This document shows, one piece after another, positions 58,053-64,000 of a stretch of 64,000 nt of DNA. Origin of the DNA: Pseudoalteromonas rubra (GTDB lineage Bacteria; Pseudomonadota; Gammaproteobacteria; Enterobacterales; Alteromonadaceae); NCBI RefSeq assembly GCF_005887095.1, contig NZ_PNCI01000019.1:124001-188000 (forward strand). Direction: 5' to 3'. Position numbers and translations under genes: made by a program. Below the pieces are notes generated by a model. It did not search any database and was not told the DNA's origin. It saw only the letters and a list, made by a program, of their open reading frames with translations. Each line of letters starts with the position of its first letter. Position 1 is the stretch's first letter.

Positions 58053-59537
58053 ATGACGACCGAAATTAAGGTTCCTGTTCTTCCTGAATCTGTTGCGGAT
58101 GCAACAGTGGCCACATGGCACGTAAGCGTTGGTGACAAAGTAAGCCGTGACCAAAACCTGGTAGATATAGAGACTGACAAAGTAGTTTTAGAAGTCGTTG
58201 CACCTGAAGACGGTGTTATTGTCGCTATCTCTGAAGAAGAGGGCGCAACGGTTCTTGGTGAGCAAGTTATCGCACAGCTGGGCGCGTCAGATGCCGCTCC
58301 AGCGCAATCAAATGAACAAACAGCAGCGCCAGCAGCGGCGCCAGCAGCAAAAGGTAAAGAAGTGGACATTAAAGTACCTGTACTTCCTGAATCAGTAGCA
58401 GACGCTACAGTTGCAACTTGGCATGTACAACCTGGTGAAGCGGTAAGCCGCGACCAAAACCTGGTAGACATCGAAACAGACAAAGTTGTGCTTGAAGTTG
58501 TTGCACCTGAAGACGGTGTAATGGGCGAGCAACTGCACGCAGAAGGTGAAACCGTTCTGGGTGAGCAAGTAATTGGTAAACTGGTTGCCGGTGGTGCACC
58601 AGCAGCGGCGCCAGCTGCACAGGCAGACGCAGCACCTGCAAGCGATGACAATGCAGACGTGCTAACGCCATCTGTACGTCGTCTGATTGCTGAAAAAGGT
58701 CTTGATGCTTCACAAATCAAAGGCACTGGCAAAGGCGGTCGCATCACTAAAGAAGATGTTGATGCATTCCTTAAAGCACCAGCGGCAAAACCGGCAGCTG
58801 CGCCAGCGGCAGCAGCTCCTGCGGCACCAATGGGCGACCGTACTCAGAAGCGCGTTCCTATGACTCGTCTGCGTAAGACAATCGCGAACCGCCTGCTTGA
58901 AGCGAAGAACTCAACAGCAATGCTGACAACCTTCAACGAAGTAAACATGAAGCCTATCATGGACCTTCGTAAGCAGTACAAAGACGTATTCGAAGAGCGT
59001 CACGGTATCCGTCTTGGTTTCATGTCTTTCTACGTGAAAGCGGTTACAGAAGCACTGAAGCGTTTCCCTGAAGTAAACGCGTCTATCGATGGCGATGACA
59101 TCGTTTACCACAACTACTTCGACATCAGCATTGCGGTATCTACACCTCGTGGTCTGGTAACACCTGTACTACGTGACTGTGACAAACTATCTGTTGCTGA
59201 AATCGAAAAAGGTATCCGTGAGCTGGCACTTAAGGGCCGCGATGGTAAGCTGACTGTTGACGACATGACTGGTGGTAACTTCACTATCACTAACGGTGGT
59301 GTATTTGGTTCACTACTGTCTACGCCTATCATCAACTTGCCACAGTCTTCAATCCTGGGCATGCACAAAATCCAGGAGCGTCCAATGGCAGTCAATGGCA
59401 AGGTTGAGATCTTGCCTATGATGTACCTGGCGCTGTCTTACGATCACCGTCAAATCGATGGTAAAGAGTCGGTTGGCTTCCTGGTTACAATTAAGGAACT
59501 TCTGGAAGATCCAACGCGTCTGCTTCTGGACGTTTAA
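58053..59537 (+). CDS. sucB: Dihydrolipoyllysine succinyltransferase (E2) with two lipoyl domains
   Basis: Core acyltransferase of the 2-oxoglutarate dehydrogenase complex, 494 residues. That is about 90 longer than the E. coli protein because there are two lipoyl domains. They lie at residues 1-76 and 105-180 with lipoyl lysines Lys43 and Lys144, both in [11 protein letters not shown]. Over 51 residues (5-55 and 106-156) the two differ at only four positions. An Ala/Pro-rich linker, the E1/E3-binding domain ([15 protein letters not shown]) and the catalytic domain ending [16 protein letters not shown] (His, Asp) follow. A strong terminator comes next. Confidence 0.97.
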   Translation: MTTEIKVPVLPESVADATVATWHVSVGDKVSRDQNLVDIETDKVVLEVVAPEDGVIVAISEEEGATVLGEQVIAQLGASDAAPAQSNEQTAAPAAAPAAKGKEVDIKVPVLPESVADATVATWHVQPGEAVSRDQNLVDIETDKVVLEVVAPEDGVMGEQLHAEGETVLGEQVIGKLVAGGAPAAAPAAQADAAPASDDNADVLTPSVRRLIAEKGLDASQIKGTGKGGRITKEDVDAFLKAPAAKPAAAPAAAAPAAPMGDRTQKRVPMTRLRKTIANRLLEAKNSTAMLTTFNEVNMKPIMDLRKQYKDVFEERHGIRLGFMSFYVKAVTEALKRFPEVNASIDGDDIVYHNYFDISIAVSTPRGLVTPVLRDCDKLSVAEIEKGIRELALKGRDGKLTVDDMTGGNFTITNGGVFGSLLSTPIINLPQSSILGMHKIQERPMAVNGKVEILPMMYLALSYDHRQIDGKESVGFLVTIKELLEDPTRLLLDV

Positions 59538-59555
59538 TCATCTAGATTAAAGATT

Positions 59556-59597
59556 AAGCTGTATGCGGGCATAATGTCCGCATACAGCTTTTTTTTT
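59556..59597 (+). terminator. Strong terminator after sucB
   Basis: A 13-bp stem, AAGCTGTATGCGG (59556-59568) with CCGCATACAGCTT (59578-59590), plus one G-T pair, is followed by nine T (59589-59597). Confidence 0.95.
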
Positions 59598-59665
59598 GCG
59601 CCATTAGTCTTACTGGGGTTTTCATACAAGGCCTTGAGATCTATACTATGGGCGCAATTTGGGAT

Positions 59666-59693
59666 AGCTGATTATTTGCATAAATATTCAGCT
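59666..59693. promoter_or_regulatory. 28-bp inverted repeat in front of sucC
   Basis: AGCTGA (59666-59671) and TCAGCT (59688-59693) enclose TATTT / AAATA, a nearly perfect dyad with GCAT at the centre. It is followed by T residues and then by TATAAA at 59701-59706, a strong -10 candidate with TTGCAT 19 nt before it. It may be an operator of the sucCD promoter or a second, weaker terminator. Confidence 0.55.
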
Positions 59694-59723
59694 TTTTTAG
59701 TATAAAAAATTGGATAAAGCATC

Positions 59724-60890
59724 ATGAATTTGCATGAGTATCAGGCAAAACAACTTTTTGCCGAATATGGTTTACCTGTATCAGATGGTTACGCTTGTGA
59801 CACGCCTCAAGAGGCTGTAGAAGCTGCTGGTAAAATCGGTGGTGACAAGTGGGTTGTAAAATGTCAAGTACACGCTGGCGGCCGTGGTAAAGCGGGCGGT
59901 GTAAAACTGGCAGACAGCAAAGACGAGATCCGCGCATTTGCTGAAAACTGGTTAGGCAAAAACCTGGTAACCTACCAAACTGACGAGAAAGGTCAGCCAG
60001 TTGCTAAAATCTTAGTAGAAAGCTGCACTGATATTGCAAATGAGCTATACCTGGGTGCTGTTGTTGACCGTGCTTCACGTAAAATCGTGTTCATGGCATC
60101 AACTGAAGGTGGTGTTGAGATCGAAGAAGTTGCTCACAACACGCCAGAACTAATTCACAAAGCTGAGATCGATCCACTAGTCGGTCCTCAGGCTTACCAA
60201 GGTCGTGAGCTTGCGTTCAAACTAGGTCTGAACCCAACTCAAGTTAAGCAGTTCACTAAGATCTTCATGGGTCTTGCTGACATGTTCATCAACCACGACT
60301 TTGCACTACTAGAGATCAACCCTCTGGTAATCACTGACGAAGGCAACCTGCACTGTCTTGACGGCAAGATTGGTGTAGACGGCAACGCATTGTTCCGTCA
60401 GCCTAAGATCCGTGAATTCCACGATCCTTCACAAGAAGACGCGCGTGAAGCTCACGCAGCAAGCTTCGAGCTGAACTACGTTGCGCTAGACGGTAACGTA
60501 GGTTGTATGGTTAACGGTGCTGGCCTAGCGATGGGTACAATGGACATCGTAAACCTGCACGGCGGTAAGCCAGCTAACTTCCTTGACGTAGGTGGCGGCG
60601 CGACTAAAGAGCGTGTATCTGAAGCGTTCAAGATCATCCTGTCTGATGACAACGTTAAAGCTGTACTAGTTAACATCTTCGGCGGTATCGTTCGTTGTGA
60701 CATGATCGCAGAAGGTATCATCGGTGCGGTTAAAGAAGTTGGCGTAAACGTACCAGTAGTTGTACGTCTTGAAGGTACTAATGCTGAAGCGGGTCGTGAA
60801 GTACTAGCTAACTCTGGCCTTGACATCATTGCAGCTGAGTCTCTAACTGACGCTGCTGAGAAAGTAGTTGCTGCTGCGGAGGGCAAATAA
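59724..60890 (+). CDS. sucC: Succinyl-CoA ligase (ADP/GDP-forming), beta subunit
   Basis: Beta subunit (388 residues) of succinyl-CoA synthetase. The N-terminal ATP-grasp domain opens [19 protein letters not shown] and contains [39 protein letters not shown] holds metal-binding residues, and the CoA-ligase domain ends with [16 protein letters not shown]. It ends TAATG, sharing one base with sucD. Its leucine codon use (many CTA) differs from that of sdhA and sucA next door. Confidence 0.98.
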   Translation: MNLHEYQAKQLFAEYGLPVSDGYACDTPQEAVEAAGKIGGDKWVVKCQVHAGGRGKAGGVKLADSKDEIRAFAENWLGKNLVTYQTDEKGQPVAKILVESCTDIANELYLGAVVDRASRKIVFMASTEGGVEIEEVAHNTPELIHKAEIDPLVGPQAYQGRELAFKLGLNPTQVKQFTKIFMGLADMFINHDFALLEINPLVITDEGNLHCLDGKIGVDGNALFRQPKIREFHDPSQEDAREAHAASFELNYVALDGNVGCMVNGAGLAMGTMDIVNLHGGKPANFLDVGGGATKERVSEAFKIILSDDNVKAVLVNIFGGIVRCDMIAEGIIGAVKEVGVNVPVVVRLEGTNAEAGREVLANSGLDIIAAESLTDAAEKVVAAAEGK

Positions 60891-61762
60891 TGTCTGTACT
60901 AATTAACAAAGATACTAAAGTAATCTGTCAGGGTTTCACTGGTGGTCAGGGTACTTTCCACTCTGAGCAAGCTATCCAGTACGGTACGCAAATGGTTGGT
61001 GGTGTTTCTCCTGGTAAAGGCGGCACAACTCACCTGGGTCTGCCAGTATTCAACACTGTACGTGAAGCGGTAGAGTCTACAGGTGCAACTGCATCTGTAA
61101 TCTACGTACCAGCTGCATTCTGTAAAGACGCTATCCTTGAAGCGATCGACGCAGGTATCGAGCTTATCGTATGTATCACTGAAGGCATCCCTACACTAGA
61201 TATGGTTGATGTTAAAGTGAAGCTGGAAGAAACTGGCGTTCGCATGATTGGTCCTAACTGTCCTGGTGTTATCACTCCGGGCGAGTGTAAGATCGGTATC
61301 ATGCCTGGTCACATCCACCTTCCTGGTAAAGTAGGCATCGTATCTCGTTCAGGTACGTTGACTTACGAAGCGGTTAAACAAACTACTGACGCAGGCTTCG
61401 GTCAGTCTACTTGTGTAGGTATCGGTGGTGACCCAATCCCAGGCACTAACTTCATCGACGTACTGGAAATGTTCCAGAACGATCCTAAGACTGAAGCAAT
61501 CGTAATGATTGGTGAAATCGGTGGTACAGCTGAAGAAGAAGCGGCAGAGTACATCAAGCACAACGTGACTAAACCAGTTGTTTCTTACATTGCAGGTGTT
61601 ACAGCGCCTCCAGGTAAGCGTATGGGTCACGCTGGTGCAATCATCGCAGGCGGTAAAGGTACAGCTGACGAGAAGTTCGCTGCACTTGAAGCTGCTGGCG
61701 TTAAGACCGTTCGCTCACTAGCTGAGATCGGTTCTGCACTTAAAGAAAAAGCAGGCTGGTAA
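60890..61762 (+). CDS. sucD: Succinyl-CoA ligase, alpha subunit
   Basis: Alpha subunit of 290 residues that binds CoA and carries the phosphohistidine. The CoA site is [17 protein letters not shown], the middle motif is [20 protein letters not shown], and the phosphorylated His lies in [18 protein letters not shown]. Translation is probably coupled to sucC by the one-base overlap. A terminator follows. Confidence 0.98.
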   Translation: MSVLINKDTKVICQGFTGGQGTFHSEQAIQYGTQMVGGVSPGKGGTTHLGLPVFNTVREAVESTGATASVIYVPAAFCKDAILEAIDAGIELIVCITEGIPTLDMVDVKVKLEETGVRMIGPNCPGVITPGECKIGIMPGHIHLPGKVGIVSRSGTLTYEAVKQTTDAGFGQSTCVGIGGDPIPGTNFIDVLEMFQNDPKTEAIVMIGEIGGTAEEEAAEYIKHNVTKPVVSYIAGVTAPPGKRMGHAGAIIAGGKGTADEKFAALEAAGVKTVRSLAEIGSALKEKAGW

Positions 61763-61779
61763 TCACTTTACCTGCTTGT

Positions 61780-61807
61780 AAAAAAGGCGCCTAAGGGCGC
61801 CTTTTTT
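61780..61807 (+). terminator. Terminator after sucD
   Basis: A 12-bp stem, AAAAAAGGCGCC (61780-61791) with GGCGCCTTTTTT (61796-61807), has a 4-nt loop and a terminal T run. Confidence 0.93.
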
Positions 61808-62027
61808 GATCCCGCCATCATATCCGCGCAGCTATAAATCTTGATGAACAATAAAGTAGTAGCTTGCCAGGTTTGTGTAGTTATTTTCGGGTTAGCCAAT
61901 AACTATTTTGGCAAGTGTTCAGGTCGTTAGCGAATAGGTCGCATTTATGGAGAGATAAACACATGCGGTTTGTGGGAAGTATATTGAATAGTGAGTGAAG
62001 CGGGGGAGAGACCCCCGCTCAAGCGAC

Positions 62028-63098
62028 TTAATCCTGATAGCTGATATGCTGGAAGAAGCGCACAATTACGTCTTGCTTCTCAGGATTAATAGGCAGCTTG
62101 CCGGTTAAACGACGGATCATGGTTTCGGCGTTGTTCATAAACTTGCCGTAGCCCACGTCTTTTTTATCTTTGTCGCTGGCAACCACCACAAAGTGCATGG
62201 TATCGCATAGGTGTTCGCCTTCCCAGATAGAGCGTACCTGACCATCCGGTGCAGATGTATCAAAGCTCAGTTTTTGCAGTTCACGATTCGCATCTGACTT
62301 ATCAATTTGGCTGCTTCTGACCAATGGCTGACGGCCATCGGCAACAAAGCCAACATGGGTCAGTTGCAGCTGATCGCACAAAGTTAAAAAGCTGTCTTCA
62401 ATGCTGCGATAAAACTGCGTGTAATCTCCAGGGCGCATCTGACTTTGATACTCGGTCTTGATAGCACGGGTAATCGGGATAGAGAAAGACACATAGCTCA
62501 TCTCTGAGTGCTGCTCTGGCAGTGTGCAGTTACGCGCCTGGTAGCGCGGGTACAAGCTACGTAGTTTATAGCCGTAACTTTCTCTGTGGCCTTTTACCTT
62601 AGCGAAAATGTCATAGGTCAGGTGCTGATGGTCACGCACTTTGTAAGACAAGCCTTGCTGCTCGTATTGTTCTTTCAGATCGTCCAGTGCTTTTTTCACT
62701 TTGCTGTGGAAGCTGGCGGCATTGGCACGCAGTTCATCGCCGGTGGCCAGGAACAATAAGCGAATTTTACGGGCTTTATGATCCGCCTCATAGTGTATTT
62801 TATGACCTTCGTGATACTTTGGATTGTAAAAAAACAAAATCTGCTTATCCGTTTGCAGGCTGTGTGCTTCATCGTGATAGCGCACGATAGGCAGTTTGTC
62901 GTTGGCAATGACGTGAACGTTAAATAATTCGTGCTCGTCGCAGATGGCAAACAACTTTCGGGCCAGGCGTTGGTAGCAGCTTTCCACATCATCAAAGCAA
63001 TCGAAGAATGCGTCGCTGGGCTTAAACTCAGCCAGAATGTAATGGTTGTTACGTGCGTTCGTTGGAATATAAACGCGGTGAAGATTCATTGATGCCAT
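62028..63098 (-). CDS. DUF3083-like protein
   Basis: Cytoplasmic protein of 356 residues that I believe belongs to DUF3083, a family found mainly in Alteromonadales and without known function. No signal peptide or membrane helix is present. The sequence is charged and seems to consist of two similar halves, each with a 'hVxxDxxPxVR' element (HVIANDKLPIVRY near residue 63 and GFVADGRQPLVRS near 250). This suggests an internal duplication. AAGGA stands 7 nt upstream of the ATG at 63098; an ATG at 63089 is a second option. It is monocistronic and divergent from glnS. Confidence 0.75.
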   Translation of the reverse strand: MASMNLHRVYIPTNARNNHYILAEFKPSDAFFDCFDDVESCYQRLARKLFAICDEHELFNVHVIANDKLPIVRYHDEAHSLQTDKQILFFYNPKYHEGHKIHYEADHKARKIRLLFLATGDELRANAASFHSKVKKALDDLKEQYEQQGLSYKVRDHQHLTYDIFAKVKGHRESYGYKLRSLYPRYQARNCTLPEQHSEMSYVSFSIPITRAIKTEYQSQMRPGDYTQFYRSIEDSFLTLCDQLQLTHVGFVADGRQPLVRSSQIDKSDANRELQKLSFDTSAPDGQVRSIWEGEHLCDTMHFVVVASDKDKKDVGYGKFMNNAETMIRRLTGKLPINPEKQDVIVRFFQHISYQD

Positions 63099-63351
63099 AG
63101 GTTTTTCCTTGCGATACCTCTGTTGTTGACGCCTATGATAGTGCGAGCGTGTGACGAATATATTGCGCTAGAACAAAATTTGTCATAAAAATGACGCGTC
63201 TTTTTGTCTTTGATTTGGCTGTTTTATGCCCAGGTCGCCACAATTGCGAAGTAAATCTGTTTTCGCTTTAGTTTTACGCTGTTCGTTGCGCTAACTTTTT
63301 GTAATAATGCCTCAGTTAACTGGTACTAAATTTTCAGAGGAATGAGTTCCT

Positions 63352-64000
63352 ATGGCGGAAGCAGAAAATCGCCCAACAAATTTTATAACAAATATCATAG
63401 ATGCGGATTTAGCCAGCGGTAAGCATGGCGGTACGCACACGCGCTTTCCACCAGAGCCAAACGGCTACCTACACATAGGCCATGCTAAGTCTATTTGCCT
63501 GAACTTTGGCATAGCTCGCGACTATCAGGGTCTGTGTAACCTGCGTTTTGACGATACGAACCCGGAAAAAGAAGATCTGGATTACGTTAATTCGATTAAA
63601 GAAGACGTGCAGTGGCTGGGCTTTAACTGGGATGGTGAGATCTGCTATTCGTCTAACTATTTCGACAAGCTATACGAGTATGCGGTAGAGCTGATCAATA
63701 AAGGCCTTGCCTACGTGTGTTTCCTGTCGCCGGAGCAGGCGCGTGAATACCGTGGCACGCTCACAGAGCCGGGTAAAAACAGCCCGCATCGCGACACCTC
63801 ACCAGAAGAAAACCTGGCGTTGTTCGAAAAAATGAAGAACGGCGAGTTCAAAGAAGGTGAGTGTGTATTGCGTGCTAAGATAGACATGGCCAGCTCGTTC
63901 ATGGTGCTGCGCGACCCTATCATCTATCGTATTCGTTTTGCTCACCACCACCAGACCGGTGACAAGTGGTGCATTTATCCAATGTACGACTTTACTCACT
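63352..64000 (+). CDS. glnS: Glutaminyl-tRNA synthetase, partial
   Basis: N-terminal 216 residues of the class I synthetase that charges tRNA(Gln); the rest lies outside the window. The HIGH-type ATP motif is [39 protein letters not shown] and the GlnRS-specific [20 protein letters not shown] follow, then PMYDFTH. GAGGAATG lies shortly upstream of the chosen ATG. The eukaryote-like GlnRS typical of gammaproteobacteria distinguishes it from GltX. Confidence 0.97.
   Translation, partial: MAEAENRPTNFITNIIDADLASGKHGGTHTRFPPEPNGYLHIGHAKSICLNFGIARDYQGLCNLRFDDTNPEKEDLDYVNSIKEDVQWLGFNWDGEICYSSNYFDKLYEYAVELINKGLAYVCFLSPEQAREYRGTLTEPGKNSPHRDTSPEENLALFEKMKNGEFKEGECVLRAKIDMASSFMVLRDPIIYRIRFAHHHQTGDKWCIYPMYDFTH

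Noticed and set aside
58025..58747. 240-residue open frame on the minus strand across sucB
   Set aside because: It is fully antisense to the lipoyl and linker part of sucB, low in complexity (Ala/Ser/Thr), and arises from the codon bias of that region. No ribosome site supports it.
1..64000. CRISPR arrays, tRNA/rRNA genes, insertion sequences and riboswitches
   Set aside because: I looked for regular spaced repeats, cloverleaf-like sequences, transposase motifs and known leader structures and saw none. A tRNAscan-SE and Infernal run would confirm this.

Overview
The window reads as a chromosomal segment of a marine gammaproteobacterium of the Alteromonadales, most like Pseudoalteromonas. The reasons are the conserved gltA / sdhCDAB / sucABCD and comEC-msbA-lpxK-ycaR-kdsB blocks, the full liu leucine-degradation operon facing a valine/isoleucine operon, DUF2062, DUF2987-like and DUF3083-like genes typical of that order, and a moderate GC content. 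It is almost entirely core and metabolic DNA. I see no tRNA or rRNA gene, insertion sequence, prophage, integrase, toxin-antitoxin pair or CRISPR array.

Layout. 1-607 is the 5' part of a DAACS-type symporter (minus strand, cut by the window edge). 774-5702 encodes a 1642-residue lipoprotein with about ten Ig-like repeats. 5957-8599 is topA, followed by a small secreted protein. 9142-12492 is a three-gene unit: secreted TAP-like hydrolase plus a NatAB-type ABC exporter. 12534-14023 holds a small membrane protein and an unrecognised cytoplasmic protein. 14075-18143 holds a dGTPase-like gene, a Bax-like glucosaminidase, a DUF2987-like periplasmic protein and htpX. 18477-21079 is a cNMP/CBS/DUF294 protein coupled to a DnaQ-like exonuclease, followed by a BCCT transporter.

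23157-31486 (minus) is the complete leucine route liuR-liuA-liuB-liuC-liuD-liuE-scoA-scoB. It runs from isovaleryl-CoA to acetyl-CoA plus acetoacetate, and the CoA-transferase then activates acetoacetate. 31883-39523 (plus) is the valine/isoleucine route: thiolase, mmsA, acyl-CoA dehydrogenase, enoyl-CoA hydratase, 3-hydroxyisobutyryl-CoA hydrolase, mmsB and an SDR dehydrogenase. Between them lie two similar 16-bp palindromic boxes, one at each promoter side, which suggests a shared LiuR-type regulator. The products (acetyl-CoA, propionyl-CoA) feed the TCA cycle, whose genes follow 11 kb downstream. The branched-chain keto-acid dehydrogenase and the aminotransferase are not in the window.

39829-50098 holds a MarC-family protein, DUF2062, comEC, the lipid A/KDO genes msbA-lpxK-ycaR-kdsB, a pseudouridine synthase, and tcdA facing the csdA-csdE sulfur-transfer pair. 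50229-61762 holds gltA, divergent from sdhCDAB-sucAB-sucCD. The window ends with a DUF3083-like gene and the 5' part of glnS.

The most interesting signals are regulatory or architectural rather than a new system. They are the paired LiuR-like boxes, stop codons fused to Shine-Dalgarno sequences through the liu operon, terminator-like hairpins inside two operons, a 2-oxoglutarate dehydrogenase E2 with two near-identical lipoyl domains, a long inverted repeat in front of sucC, and one protein (12953-14023) I cannot assign.
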